A stretch of 64,000 nucleotides of DNA from Cercis canadensis (GCA_003255065.1 QAOA01003368.1:1584639-1648638), one strand, 5' to 3'; counted from the first letter of the stretch, positions 21,627 to 35,399 are shown. Notes: generated by a model not told the origin, from the sequence alone. Program-made: numbers and translations.

Positions 21627-22649
21627 AGGGAAAAAAGGCAGTATCGTACTCTTTCTCATGAGTAATAGTAATACTAACAGTCCTATTCCTAGGCCAGTGA
21701 TGGTAATTTGATCCAAACTTGATGGAGTCCCATAATTTTTACCCATTTAGGTATGAGGCATAAAAATTGAGTATGAGGATAGGAATAATGATTTAAACAG
21801 GTAATTTAACGAGGTCGAGGTTAAGAATGGGGAGGGCAATATCCAACCCGGCCTGCCTCGTATATTATTTATATATATGTATTTATATATATACCCAAAA
21901 AAAATCTAATTCCAAATCAAAGAGTAATCCTAACCCTTGCGTATTATATATTCTAATTGCTTGAAAGCTTTTATCATTGTTTGAGAACAATTTTGATAAT
22001 TTTTTTGAGTATTATTTATCTTATTATTTTTGCTTAAAAATATGTTAAACCTTTGATGATATTGTTTGAGGATTATTTATATTTTATTGTTTGATTAAAC
22101 TTGAATTTTAATTAGAAATTATGATTGATGGATTAAATTTGTAAATTTTATTAAGTTAAATTTAAATGTAACTATTTACGGTAAATGTGATAGGACAGAA
22201 GATAATGAACATTCAGTAGAGACATGAATGAGACTCTTGATAAATCCCTGTTCGAAAATAAAGCCGAAGATAGGGATATGATTTGTACATCGAGGCAAAT
22301 ATGGACAATGAGAGCCCGTCTCATTTCCATCCCTACCTGGGCGGCGTCTAAAGTCCAAACGCAATCGGGCGGGTGCGTAACCGATTGATAATGTAGGAGC
22401 AACGAAAATATCATACACGCGTGGCAAGTTTTTCATTCGTACGATCTATCTGGTTCTCACAGTTCTTTCTTCTTCTTCTTCTTCACACCAACCTGAGCCC
22501 AAAGCCCAGTAGGAAAGAAAGAACAAGAAATACCAGAGTCTCTGTCTATAGCCTCCCCGGTGTCCCACCTCATGCAATTCAATCTTTTAAGTTTCTTATT
22601 ATAATCTCAATTTCTTACTCTTATCTTCTGTCCTTCCTCACTTCTGTAA
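21627..22649. other. AT-rich spacer and promoter/5' UTR of the thioredoxin-like gene
   Basis: AT-rich to about 22180, then of normal composition. TTCTTCTTCTTCTTC and similar pyrimidine runs at 22460-22480 are typical of a plant 5' leader. No separate gene is supported; short minus-strand frames at 22172-22436 lack any family resemblance. Confidence 0.5.
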
Positions 22650-25600
22650 ATGGCTGATGTTATACGATTACAATTTCAATCACTTCGATTCTCTTCTTCT
22701 CTGCTTACCTCCTTTGCGTCCTCTTTCAAAACTCTCCGACCCGGTTTGCCACTTACTGAAAACTCAAATAAGACGGTATCTCGTCTCGCATATTCTTCTT
22801 CTGCTGCACTTTCTTTCGGACCCAGGAAGCAGTTGCTTTCTTTCAAGGTGAATTTTATTACTTTATTCAACTAAAGTCTTTTTCTATATATTAGTAGTCA
22901 TGATTAGCTAACCAAATTAAGTAATTTTATGATGACCCATAGGTTAAACATTGCCTAATCACGCATTGACCTACGGCATTTGTCGTGTACTACATGGAAA
23001 TCTCGGGTGTTAGTTGGCAAAGGGTGTCTCTCCTTTCCAATTTGAGTAAAATTAGGACGACCCTTTTTTCAATTGATTGTAATATATGGTAGCTAGGTTC
23101 ATATCTGCACTTCAAGTTGTAGTTATAAGAAATGTACTGTTTCACTCCCTGGCCTGAAGGACCTACTCACTCCAAAATGTTTAAGGAAACCAAAAAATTG
23201 TAGTTTTTTGTTGGCTATTTAGTTTTCCCTTGTTCTTTGATGTTTCTCTTAAATGTTGGCTATTTAGAGGCCCTTGGATTGTCTAGCCAGTCAGTAAACT
23301 GTGATTCTATGTGTAGCTCATTTGGCAGAATGGTCTCTTTTGTTTCTAAAGTTCCTTCTGTAAGATGTAGTGTTTTACTGGGAACCTACAAGAACAAGTT
23401 GTTGCAGATGTTATATTAATTTAGTCTCTTGATATAAATCTAATAATGTTATCTTTTCTGAAAAGCTCACCAGTTGGGTACTTTATAGCATCCTTTTAAC
23501 TCCTGCTAATGTCAGGTTGTCTATTTTAAACATAATACTTCTGCATGTGCTGGAATCTTGTATTTGGAAGATAATGCTTGTGTTTTCTTGGATTTTTTAT
23601 CCAAGCTCAAAAATTATTCAACCATTCCTCTCTAAATTTCAGCAGGATCATTAATATCTAATTTCTCTCATTCCCTCTTTATGTGTATGTTGTAGTTCTG
23701 TGGGTATCTCCTATGAACTAAGGATATGATGTCCTTATGAGAAACTTTATTATTCATTGGAATTCCCTCCTCTTCATTGGCTTTCAGACTTCGTTAATCC
23801 TTATATACAATTGCTATTCTGCCCTATAAAATTGTTTAGTGCTAACAATTTCTAACCAGTTTGTGTAAATAAAAGTAAGAGCATATATGAGGTGGCTAAT
23901 TCTTTTTGTTAAAAATGATTTCAGAATTGACGTCAACCACCCAATAAATTTCTCCTGATTGATCAAGGAATTGACTATGGAAGAAATCATTACTTTGTGC
24001 TATATTGGTACATTACAAGCCATCTTGTGGCATAGTTTCAGGATTTTACAAGAATCAATGCTTTATAGACTTAACTTTCTTTGCAAAACAATTACACAAT
24101 TTGCGACAGGAGGCTTGTCATAACTGTCTTATGCTTTCATGTGCTTTTTCTATTGATGTGGTGCTAATAGTCTATGGAGATCACCAGAGAGTTGTATAGT
24201 AAGATGAACCAAAATGCATCAAGATGATGTTTAGTTGAGCTATAGCCCAAGGGTTGAGTGAGTTAGTGTATATTAGTAAAGACTACTTACAGCCTCCAAG
24301 CACAAAGGGGAAAAAAAGGAGACTAACCCCCAACCTTCTCTTCAGAAGTAGTTTCTTCTTGACATTGATTGTATAGTTCCTGCCCTTAGTGCGTATGTTA
24401 AGCATCTCAGATGCTGCTTTTTGTACTTGCTGCATAAAGGGATCCCTTACAGCTTTTGCTGGGAGGTTTATTTGTTGTTGGCTCATGCATGCAATTTAGA
24501 TGTCCTCACTAGACCACCTGAGACAACTTATAAAAATGTTGAAATATTTCCATTGCCTCATGCTTATTACCAATCAAGAATTTGTGTTTGTCATAACTTG
24601 ATTGTTTTGAAGAATATTGCAGAAGAAACTCCTGGCTACAGTAAACAAATGAATATAGTTTACAAAAAGTTTAGTCTATCTGTTGCACTTTCTTTTGATA
24701 GCACTTCTGAGTATTAGTGGGTTCTATGGGTTAAGTAAGTCTAGTGTTCTTTTCTCATAGGTTCTTTTGTTTGTTTCTGCACACTTCATTGCAGGTATGT
24801 GCAACTGTTGCTGAAACTGAACAGCCAAAATGGTGGGAAAGGAATGCACCAAATATGATTGACATTCACTCCATGCAAGAGTTTCTGAGTGCTTTAAGTG
24901 GAGCTGGAGATAGACTAGTTATTGTTGAATTTTATGGAACTTGGTGTGCATCTTGCCGGGCATTATTCCCTAAGGTCCTCTTGCTTACAAATTCTTCATC
25001 ATTTGATTTTAACATTTAGTTTCTGGGGGAATATTTATTTCTATTATTGGAAAAATATTTACTCTTCCTCGCACTTTTGTTGATTATTTGTTCCAAAGAA
25101 AATACATGGTAAATCTATCATCTGCCTATTATTAATTATCATCTAAAACCTATATCAAATGTATTTGTTCATATCCTAATTGGTGGATAATGAATGAGGT
25201 CCCAAATTTTGTGAATGTAAACTAGTGAGAAAGATGCCTAACATTTATGCCTTGCTGGTCCTACTAGTATCTGCATCTAGTGTAAGAAATATGATGATAT
25301 TTCTAAAAATCATGCTTATTTTGAAATGGCTGTCTTCAGAGATACGGTCTGCAATTTTATCATCAAAAGATTTTGCTCAATGTAAATTAGATATAGCTAA
25401 TGGCTACATCTGTAGAGCATTTTACTTTTATTAAGGACTGTCCTTCCATAGAATGGATTGATAACAGATGTATCATATATGACAATGGCTAGATCATATG
25501 TGAATGTGAGTTAAATGGGTGACACATTATATCTTGGTTCAAGGAGTGGTACTAATCTGCAAATGCATTCCTTGTTTTTCCTTTTCCTGGAAAATCGAAA

Positions 25601-27764
25601 GCGTTCAAATATATCATTCATCAGTCCTAATGCATTTATTTGATATGGTCCGATTATTCATTTCTGATGAAAGACTCCTATGTGAGAAGAAGATAGCTCC
25701 GAACTGACTGTTTCTTGTGTTGTATTAGTGATCAGCTTTGGTCAATGTCTGTTGATCCTTCTGGTTGTTAGGTGTTTGTGTGTATGAGAGAGTGAGATGG
25801 AATAGGAAGGAGTACTTAAAATGTAATTTAAGCTCCAATAGTGTTAGAGAATTTGAAGATCCATTTATTACTAGATATTATCCTGATGCAATGGGGAGGC
25901 AGTAGTTTTTTTTCTTTTTTTTTAGCCAAGGGGAGTCAGTAAATGATTTATACCTAAATAAAAAAAAATAAAAAATTCTCTTAACATTAGGCACTTAGAA
26001 AAGTTAGAATAATATTTTTCAAGAGAGAGAGAGAGATGAGACAGGAAGGAATACTTCAAATGTAATTTTAGCTCCATTAGTTTTAGAAGGTTTGAGGGAA
26101 AAAGCTTTTCCAGTTATACCTAGATATTATCTTGATGCATTAGGGAGGCAGTAGTGGATTTGTACCTAAATAAAAGATTATTTTTGTAGTATGCACTAAG
26201 AAAAGTTAGGATGATATTTTTCAATTCTCATGCTACTGAAATTATATTACAGCTGGTATTTGTTTAATGGATCTTGCAGCTATGCAGAACAGCCGTGGAA
26301 CACCCTGAAATTATTTTCCTGAAAGTGAATTTTGATGAGAATAAGCCAATGTGCAAAAGTATGAATGTAAAAGTACTTCCTTACTTCCACTTTTATCGAG
26401 GGGCTGATGGGCAGCTGGAGTCATTTTCCTGTTCACTTGCCAAGGTAATTCTTGTAATTTAGGTTGTCCTAGGCTCAGCATTTCTAGTTTCAACCAAGAG
26501 AATGAACAGTAATTAATATTTGGTGCCTATGTTGGACCAACAAATGGTAACATTCCATTTAAGTCGTGATGAAATGGATAAACAGAATGGTTTTCTTTGC
26601 ATCTTAGAGTAACTATATTGTAACTTATCTTTCCCCCTTGCCAGAAAATAGTGTGTAAGTTGAAGATAGTGTGCTACAGTACATAAAACTGATTACTATC
26701 TGATGTAGGATAGGAAACCCTAGAATAAATCTACTAGGTTCTAGAGAAAATCAGAGGGAAATAATGGGCAAAAGAGATCTAAAATGCAGCCAAGGTGGCA
26801 GGTTCTAGAGCTAAACAGGGGCTGGCATCCGGTTAAGCAACCAGGAAACATAGAAGAAATTCTACAATGAATAAAACTTCATAAAACTCCTCTGATAGAA
26901 GCATTACATAAGTTTAAATAGACTTGCTAACTTAGCCAACAAGGATTAGGATTAGGAATCCTAATTTGATAAGGATTGACGCATATTACTTCTAAGCCCA
27001 CAAGGAAAACTTGGGCCTTAAGATAAGACTCCAAAAAGCCCAAATAACATAAGCTTGAACTTAAATACTACCCATGACCTGGAAATACGAAAATAGTAAA
27101 ATATTGCGAAAATTCCCAAAAATACCCCTAAATACTGAAAATTGCAATTAACCCAAAAATCAAAAATAAACCCTAATACTAATTTAAACTCCTGATTTCT
27201 CAATGGTAATTTGCTTCTGCATCACTATCTATTGCATATTATTGCTCAAACTTGGAAATTTCTTTTTTGGCACCCTGAATCATTCACTTGAGATCCTCGA
27301 GGACTTAATGCTAGAAGATTCTGATAATAGTTTCAATTTGGGAGCTAGCTTAACCGAACTTAGAAAAATCATTTGCACAGATATGAGTATCTATATTCAT
27401 TTATTACATTTCAAGTTATCTTTAAAACTTACCTGTAATCTTACTGTGCGATGTGGATAACTTAGATGCTAATACTGGAGCAAATAACCATGGATGTGGT
27501 TTTATTCACAATGATAATGACAGATATGGATGCTTAATAGTGGGCAGACATATAAAAGTTGATAAACTTGTTACTTAGAATGCAATGAGCAACATCTCTT
27601 AATTTGATAATCAGTGTCTGGTTCTTTTGAATTTGCAGTTTCAAAAAATAAAGGACGCCATTGAGACACATAACACAGCTCGATGCAGCATTGGTCCACC
27701 TAAGGGAATTGGTGATCTTATAGTTGAACCTTCCTTTGCTCCAAAGGATAGACCAGCAGAATGA
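22650..27764 (+). CDS. TRXL2: Plastid thioredoxin-like protein, TRXL2 / ACHT1-2 type
   Basis: Atypical Cys/His-rich thioredoxin, a chloroplast thiol-disulfide oxidoreductase. ACHT1/2 proteins link to 2-Cys peroxiredoxin in dampening photosynthetic redox signals. Four exons: 22650-22847, 24795-24974, 26280-26444 and 27639-27764, all phase 0, giving 222 residues. Residues 1 to about 65 are Ser/Leu/Arg-rich with almost no acidic residues, a plastid transit peptide. The thioredoxin fold follows, with the active site WCASC (C117, C120) instead of WCGPC. Then come [26 protein letters not shown], with the cis-Pro in LPYFHF, and SFSCSLAKF. The C-terminus [13 protein letters not shown] is typical of the ACHT group. 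Introns 1-3 are 1.9, 1.3 and 1.2 kb; intron 2 has a local duplication and intron 3 a solo LTR. Confidence 0.93.
25784..26225 (+). repeat. Diverged tandem duplication in intron 2 of the thioredoxin-like gene
   Basis: Copy 1 is about 25784-26019 and copy 2 about 26023-26225. Both run GAGATG(G)..AGGAAGGA.TACTT.AAATGTAATTT.AGCTCC, then TAGATATTATC.TGATGCA, GGGAGGCAGTAGT, ACCTAAATAAAA, AAAAGTTAG.AT.ATATTTTTCAA. Indels and many substitutions show it is old. The acceptor of exon 3 lies just downstream. Confidence 0.8.
26701..27224. mobile_element. Solo LTR in intron 3 of the thioredoxin-like gene
   Basis: A 524-bp element that begins TGATGTAGGA and ends TCTGCATCA. Its ends form TG..CA with the inverted repeat TGATG/CATCA. 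A perfect 5-bp target duplication CTATC is at 26696-26700 and 27225-27229. There is no primer-binding site, coding region or second LTR, so this is a solo LTR left by recombination between the two LTRs of a retrotransposon. Its polarity was not determined. Confidence 0.85.
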
Positions 27765-30445
27765 AAATCTGCTTAAGCATTGTCCCTCTATCCACACATC
27801 TGTGAAATATGGTACATCTTGTAATTTATAAATTGTTGCACAAAGAGAAAGCCCAAAGAAAAGCTGCACGCCAGGGAAACTTATATTGTGAAGCATCTTA
27901 TCTATTTGTACTCTGTATATTTAGATTTTTTCTTGTTAGAAGGATATCAAGCAGTTGTTGTTTACCCTGCTTCATTCTTTTGATGAACTGATTGTAATCT
28001 ATAAACTTTAGATCTTCAGTCAAAATGAAATTTTAGGGGTCAAAGTTGTATTGCAACATTTCTTCATCTTTGAGTCAATACTACTTGTTTCTTGGTTAAT
28101 TCTCTTGCTAAATCTGGCATGCAAATAGTATGTCAGAAAAGATGAGACGTCAAATTGTTTTCATGGTTGCCAATGACATATCTGAGAGTAAGAAAGGAAT
28201 ATACTTTCTGTATTTTTTGATTAATGGTAATTTATGTGGTTTGTCATACTTTCTGTCTGCTATATCGCCACAAAAGTATATTGATTTAAGATGAATTAAG
28301 GGTTATTGTTGTTATTGTTTCTGCCTGTTAGGTTAAAGTAGTATTATGTTATAACTTGGTCTTAACAGAGAAGAATGCAACAGGATAAGCTTAAACAAAG
28401 AGGATTACCTTAAACAAAGGTGCCAAGAGGAGAATGTCAAGATTCCCAGTTGACAGAAAGGTAACCCCTTTTTCTGTGTCACCTGCCCATGCCCAATGCG
28501 CTTTCTAAACGTGAGATCTTTTACCTGTTTTAAATGGAGGGGTAGAAAATGAGATACTATGCTGGATATATGACACATTGATATCATATGTCCCTAACTT
28601 TAGAAAGATTAAGTAAAGCCAAAAGAAGGTTTTGATTTCTAGACTCTTTCTGTATGGTGTTCAGGAAAGTTATTGTTAAGCTCTTAAAGCTGAGAAGGTA
28701 ATTATGTAAGAACCGTGAAGAACTCTTACTCGTAGCTAAAGTATCTCCATATACGGTATAGGATAAAAAACGGTATTATATTAACTGAATCGGCAGATAA
28801 TTGCTGCCACCACAATGTGTACGTTGCTGTGAAGTTGACATTCTAGTTTGTCTGCATACAGTGTCTCTGGTTACAAGCGTTTTTATTTCTTTATTTTTTT
28901 TCCCCTCCAAACAACTCTGTTCTCCCTTTTACACGTTGAGAAGATAATTTTGAAATGTCTGCTTTATCAATATTCTGTTGCAAATGGACAAAAGTAACAG
29001 CACATTGTTTCTACAAACTTGCCTGGCGATTTCGCAGATTGTTCCTTTGAAGTTTTCTTATGAAAGGAATTTTTAATATCACCAGCGTCATTACAATTTT
29101 AACTGCTGCATGTGGCTTTGGCATTATTGCCTATACATAAATGCATTTCTGGGATATTTCACATCTCATGGATTTTTTGATGTAGTTATAGCTCGGATAA
29201 TGATTCAGTAAAGATTAAATTATATCAACTATATCATTATAATATAGTTTAGAACCAAACCAGTGCAAAAAATTATAAATGTGTATTATGACATAAATCA
29301 TATCTCGTAGAATATAAATTGTCGCATTTCTGATATAATAATTCTCTCATTTTCATGACTTTCTGCCTGCCGGAAAGCGTTGTGATCCTTTTCTGAGGAC
29401 CAAAGGTCACTACTCACTACTACTTTTACTTGGAACCAACAGCCATTGTTGACATAAAGGAAAAGAGGCCATTTCAAGTCACCAAATTCAACTTTCTATA
29501 GTCATTTTTTTTCCTCTTAAATGGAGCAAAAGCCTTTTGGCAAAATTGTCAAAATTTAAATTGATCATTGCAAGACACTCACTCACCCGCGCCTGAGTCT
29601 CAAGTCCAACGGCGAAAGGTGATTTCCGCTTCCTTGAGGCACAAGTCACCTTCTGCCATTGTACATTGGATTCTCTTCTCTAGTACAACCTCTACAGCTA
29701 GCTTGTTTTTCAAAAACCGAACACCCGAAAATGGTGATACGTTATCTGGAAAATATTATGGTTCCCAACAAAACAAGCGCGGCCTTATTATTTTTAAATT
29801 TCATGTAATTTGTTAATTACTTCTATAATCTTATCTTTTCCATTAATTTATTCAACAACTGTTTGATAAGATACTGAATTATTTGAAATTTTTGTGGTAA
29901 AATATGGAGACGAAATATTACTCATGCTGTTCTTATCTCCTTTGCCACTAATTGACCTATTTTTTTTCAATATTGATTTGAATCTCACTAAGGTGTGGCC
30001 TAATGAGTGTCACTTCATTCTTTATTCTGAAAGAGTTCTTGTCATATATATTTTCTATTTTTATTTTTTTATATTTAGGCTACGACTTGAAATATGAAAC
30101 TTACAAGTTCTAAAGATCAACTCGGTTATAGGCTGTTTGGTACATTTTCTATCTCTATATGCAAACAAATTTTTACATTTTAATATATTAGAGATAGGTG
30201 CTCATAAAACAATGTAAAAAGCCTGTTCCTGAAAAAGTGGAGAGATCCGCTACTTGAGCGATTGTTTAGGATTTATAGTCTCACTTGTAACTAACATAAC
30301 ATGTGGAATAGAAATCAGCAAATGTGTCCAATGTACTTTTACCTTGTTTGGATTGATCTTGAGAGATTGAAAAGCTTATTAGTTGTTCTAGTTCATCAAA
30401 GACTTTTTACTCTGGTTAATTCATCAATATTTCTTTGTCTGCAAA
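27765..30445. other. Spacer upstream of the PRA1 gene
   Basis: 3' UTR of the thioredoxin-like gene, then 2.5 kb of non-coding sequence. A GC-richer piece at about 29560-29760 could be a 5' UTR exon or promoter of the PRA1 gene, but nothing proves it. No repeat with clear ends was found. Confidence 0.45.
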
Positions 30446-31045
30446 ATGACCACATATGGAACCATCTCACAAGAGGCAGAGGAAGCATCAAAGTCAAACC
30501 TACTATTTATGTCAGGGGCAGAAGAAGGGATGAAAATGGGGCTTGGCACAAGAAAACCATGGATGGAAATGGTCCAACCTCGTCATATCAGATTCCCATT
30601 ATCCTTGAATGAATCAATCCAAAGAATGAAGAGGAATGTGGGGGTTTTTCAAGCCAACTATATGATCATCATTTTGCTGATACTCTTCCTAAGTTTGCTG
30701 TGGCACCCTACCTCACTCATCATATTCATTATTATGATGGCTGTATGGCTCTTGTTGTATTTCCTACGAGATGAACCTTTGGTGGTTTTGGGGTATCTAA
30801 TCGATGATAGAATGGTGGCTGTGTTTTTGTTGTTGGTCACAATCGGTTTTCTTTTTCTTACCAATGTAAAAGATAATGTAATAGTGGGTTTCTGTGTCGG
30901 GGTAGTGGCTGTGTTGGTTCATGCAATAATGAGAGACACAGAGGATCAACAAGTTGGGGTTGAAATTGCACCGCCTGCTACTGCTAGACAGGTTGTCAAA
31001 GTGCCTCTCAACCAAGCTGCCTCCTCTTCTTTTACTTTGTCCTAG
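30446..31045 (+). CDS. PRA1F: PRA1 family protein (prenylated Rab acceptor)
   Basis: Single-exon gene, 199 residues. PRA1/YIP3 proteins are small membrane proteins of the ER, Golgi and endosomes that interact with prenylated Rab GTPases in vesicle traffic. The N-terminus MTTYGTI is the usual opening of the plant PRA1.F subgroup. A cytosolic part with RPW-type and Arg-rich sequence precedes the core (QRMKRNVGVFQANY, about residues 60-74). Two long hydrophobic hairpins follow (about 74-107 and 122-163), with the conserved DEPLVV-type segment between them. The hydrophilic C-tail is about 35 residues. An extra insert (residues about 12-45) makes the N-terminal region longer than in most members. 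The start was chosen for the MTTYGT match. Confidence 0.88.
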   Translation: MTTYGTISQEAEEASKSNLLFMSGAEEGMKMGLGTRKPWMEMVQPRHIRFPLSLNESIQRMKRNVGVFQANYMIIILLILFLSLLWHPTSLIIFIIMMAVWLLLYFLRDEPLVVLGYLIDDRMVAVFLLLVTIGFLFLTNVKDNVIVGFCVGVVAVLVHAIMRDTEDQQVGVEIAPPATARQVVKVPLNQAASSSFTLS

Positions 31046-34000
31046 TACTACTCAATCTACAACCACAACATCATTAACATTTCTTTTCACTTTTCTTCTT
31101 CATTCATTTATTAATTCATTGATTTTGTTTATATCTCTCTCTAATTATCTTATTTCTTTTCTTTTTAAATCTTTGGCACTGTCTTGACGTCCCACAAATT
31201 GTAGATTACTTATTTTAGAAAGTATATGTATTTGCTTTTGCAAAAATCCACACAATGCAGAGAATCTAAAACTTGTTTCTGTCAAACTCCATTTTGCCAA
31301 CTTGGGTTCATAATCATGAAGTAAGATTTTGGTAGTTCCAAATGAAGTCAGTGGTGGATGTAACACAACAAAGGTGACAAACATCTTGTACTCTTTCACC
31401 TAAGTCCAGACAAAGCATAACAAAAGTTTTCTCTCCTTCATCAACAGCTAACACAGTAGTGTATTTTGTTTTGAAGTTCAAAAATACCTTTCTTTCATCT
31501 GGTTCAAAATCAAATAAAGATGGTAATATGTTAGTAAAGATTTTATTCAAAGTATTCCACAAATGATTAGTAGTGGAAGGACGAGATAGGTGAGTGCAGA
31601 GCCAAGGATACGTGAATTTCAATCTTTTCCATTAATCATCAGGTGTATGAACATACTGCACCTAGGATAGGAATCTCTCCTAAGATCATTTTCATGGCTA
31701 AAGCTCAGCATTATATAGTCCATGTTTCCTATCGAGAGAAACACCATTCCACATCTCAAATAATAATATTAAAATGTACTTTTGGCTACAATTTTGGGTT
31801 CGAACCCGAAACTCATAAAGATTTGAGGACAATTTCAGTACTAATTGATGACCTCAGTACTATTCAACGACCTTAATACTACTTGGATACAAGTCATTTT
31901 GATAACAATGAAACTTTTTGCTTTAATATAAAAAGCAATAAGTAGCACAAATAATAATATTAAAATGTATTTTTGCTACGGTTTTAGGTTCAAACACAAA
32001 ATTCATAAAGCTCTAAGAACAATTTCAATATCACTCAATGACCTCAATACCACTTGAATACAAACCATTTTGGTAACATGAAACTTATTGCTTTAATATA
32101 AAAAGCAATCAGCCCAGCCATAAAAGAGAAGAAAAAAAATGGTGGTTCAATGGAGCCAGGCTTGTGTGGCATTGTGGGCTAGTGGAGCAGCAGCCTGTTA
32201 TCCTTCCACTGTTAGGAGAGGGAGGTTTTCGCTGCTCTGTGAAACCAGCCTCACGCGGTGCCCTCCACTTTAGAAGCCACGAGGTCTGAGCTTTCGCCCA
32301 AACCACATGACCAACTCTCAACTTGGAACGGGCAGGCCAGCTTGTTGCAACCACAAGTCCAACCAACCAAGCCAAAGCTTCGTTCCACCACTTCGATGCC
32401 CTCACTTGAGTTACAAGCTAGCGTTACTTAGCCCGGCGATCAGTCACTGATTCTACGCTAATATAAAGGACGCTTCAGCTTGATTCTTATTCGATGTGGG
32501 ACTTGGAAAAGTCTGACAATGAGGACGGACTCTGACATGATTCAGATTCACCCAAGATAGAACTTGAACTTGTTCAATGAAGTTATAATAGGAACAATGC
32601 TGAGTATTATAATAGGAACTTGTTCATTTGACGAAATCTTTGATTTCTATCACAGCTTTTATTATTGTTTGTAGACAACAATATTTTTTACTTGAGATAG
32701 TTGGCTAAAACTGTTATTTTGCAACTAGAAAAGTTCGAATCTAGGATAAGAATAAGGGACTAGAATTTGACTTGTGGATTGCAAGGATAGAGCATAAATA
32801 ACATACCAATAATGCATTTATTTATTGTAACTTTTCAGATTAAATTTTCTGGACTCTAATTTATTGACATTAAATTTAGAAAGTAATATTTGAATTAGAG
32901 TTTATTCACCTCCGGTTTGAGAACTTGAACAAAACAAAAACATGATGTTTATTTGAATTAATTACAGTCTTTTTTGAAAACATTTGCAAGTGCCTGTCCT
33001 TAGTATGAATTAATGGAGATTGGCATAGCATTAGAAACTTGATTTATTTCATTGGTGGCCCTATTTTCACAACTTAATCTACTAATACCACAACCTAATC
33101 AATATAAACAAGTTAAACTGAGTATATAGATTTCGCCTTGTATAGGTCACTCTACTATTAGTAATTCCTAAAAGTATTATTGTTTACACATTAATTAGGA
33201 TTACACTACTTTGCACTATTCATACATTGATAATATCTTAATTTAACTTGTTCTATTTAAAATTAAATACAGATTTCATTTTATTTTTTGCATTGCTCAA
33301 ATCTTACACACTATCTCACATAATGTGTAAGAATGATTTTTCAATTCTTAAGTTCCAAACGCCTAAACAATTTCAAGACATCAAACCTCTGATTCCTATG
33401 ACTTAAGAATGTGTATAATTAACACATGGAATGCAATAATGGCAGACTGGCATTATAGTTGGGGAATCTCATATTTGCAGATATTTGAGAATAAGTTTGG
33501 CATTATACTATTAATAGCAACTAACAGAAGTGCTTTGTATTTTGTATTAATAATTCAATCCTTCTCAGCTGCCCCACCTTTCAATTTGTACAAAGAGCAC
33601 CTAGTCCTGTTCTATAAAGCCGGCCATAGTCTTTACAGTGTAAGCAGGATAAGGAAAATGCTTGATGATGACAAGAACCTCACGTTTAGATCAAAATGGA
33701 TATAGATGGGGTTTCTTTTTTCTATTCTTTAACCCTTCTTTTGGCCTTCTGCCCATGTTCTAAGTAGACTTGAGTGTGCCTACCAGAAAAGCACAGCTTT
33801 TCCTTTACCCTAAAGTATGTTAATTATGACAGCTTCTAGACTTTGAAGGGTAAATAAGAAGATGTGTTTGATAAGAATGACCTTTTAACTGTAGAAACTT
33901 TTGTGAAAGTATTGGAAATTGACACTGATTCGAAACATAAAGTATCTCAAAAAAAATTGGAATGTCAAAAACTGCCGCACATCTACATCAGACAGCACAA

Positions 34001-35399
34001 GCCACCAATTGGAGCGAAAAGGGTCGTGGTCCAAAGAGTGCTGCCACTTTTTTGGATACCGATATAGAAGAGTTTACGACATCGTGCTTTTGATAGGATG
34101 ACTTTGGTACCAAAAGCAATATCACAAAGGCTTTTAAACAAATTGGCAACCAATCTTGCGTTTTTACTGCTTCTATTATATGCCAAATTATCATCAAATT
34201 GTGAGAAAATCGTTGTTGCATAGGTAACAAAATCAATGTTGACCCATTTTGTGTTGTTTGGCAAACTAATTCCCCCTTGAGACGAAGCAATTAGTATAGT
34301 TTTGGGAGCAGCTCCTGGGACTAGTTTCTATCTGAAATCAATTCTAACACTTGTAATCTAAACAAGACCCACATAACAGAATCAATTTTTAATATCTAAA
34401 TATAATCAATTTCTTTCAAAATCAATTATTCTGTAATCAGTTTTGCTCATAATCATACCTTAGCATAATTAATCCAAACATTATGTTTCCAAGATTGTTA
34501 AGTAGTATAAATAATCTGTAAGTAGCATTACTCTAAAATTGCAGTTGAAGGTCCTCACGTCTTTGGGGGAACTGGTCAAGTTGAAATCAATAGAACACTA
34601 GAATGTTTAGTATCATTATAAGATCCATGATTTGATCAGTTCCAAGACAAAAGTAGGAATCTCAAATGTTTATGTTATTAAATCCTAAACGAAATGAACA
34701 TTGGTGAGTGGTGGCATTAGTCGTCTTTGTCATCTTCAAGCACGCCAAGTTAATTGGATTTTTCCTGGGTTGGGACATTTCAAAACTCCCTGTAATTCCA
34801 TTCAAACAACGTCATGACTATAGACTAAACCAGGGAATTGGTTTCCTGATTTATCTTTTGCCAATTTTGTAATCTCGTGGCTGTGCTTTTTCCCTCTCCT
34901 TCAAATATGTTTCTTTTTTCCTTGGTCCAACTTGGAAACCAAAAGAAAGAAAATATTTAAAAAAATGAGTAAGAAAGGTTTCGTATCTTCGATGGCTTGG
35001 TACAAGCAAACATTATGCAGATATCAATAAACAGAATAGTTCTTTAGTTCTTTATTACAGTCTGAATTTCTTTTGCCCCAAAAGAGAAACTGGGTTTGAA
35101 GTAAAATAGAAGAAAGAAGAGAGTAACATGGATCATAAGCACATGCTCATCATGTGGTCAAAGCTAGCTCCTTTAATTTGCTTGTTTTTTATGTGCCAGA
35201 AGTTTGAAGTCCAATAAAATAGAGAGACGTAGAGGATAAAGGATCAAGCTCTGTTATTAAAATATTTGAACCACAACGGCATAAGGGGATTAGATTATTA
35301 TACATCCATCCGTGAATCTCCACCTAGCATAACTTAGCTTGCAAATGATTGTAGACAGCTCCCACTCAAATCATAATTTTTTTCCTTTGTACAATTTTC
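31046..35399. other. Spacer with decayed repeats
   Basis: 4.3 kb between the PRA1 gene (+) and the cytidine deaminase gene (-). A tandem duplication lies at 31757-32109. A GC-richer block at 32130-32520 ends in GATGTGGGACTTGG, a phrase common in plant retro-elements, but has no defined ends. Minus-strand frames at 31314-31622 and 33983-34290 look coding-like but match no family I know. The rest is AT-rich without signal. Confidence 0.45.
31757..32109 (+). repeat. Diverged tandem duplication, two units of 160-185 bp
   Basis: Unit 1 is about 31757-31940 and unit 2 about 31948-32109. Both contain CAAATAATAATATTAAAATG, TTTT.GGTTC.AAC, TCATAAAG, GACAATTTCA.TA, GACCTCA.TAC, TACTTG.ATACAA and CTTTAATATAAAAAGCAAT. 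Unit 2 has several small deletions. GGTTCGAACCC in unit 1 resembles a tRNA T-arm but no tRNA fold surrounds it. Confidence 0.8.

Noticed and set aside
31314-31622. Minus-strand frame of about 100 codons with a coding-like composition
   Set aside because: I recognise no family and see no splice-linked neighbours. It could be a repeat-derived fragment; BLASTX would decide.
31795-31812. GGTTCGAACCC motif resembling a tRNA T-arm
   Set aside because: No acceptor, D or anticodon stem fits around it, and it lies in a duplicated AT-rich repeat.
33983-34290. Two overlapping minus-strand frames that look like one frameshifted coding piece
   Set aside because: Possibly a decayed element or gene fragment, but no family could be named; left out rather than guessed.
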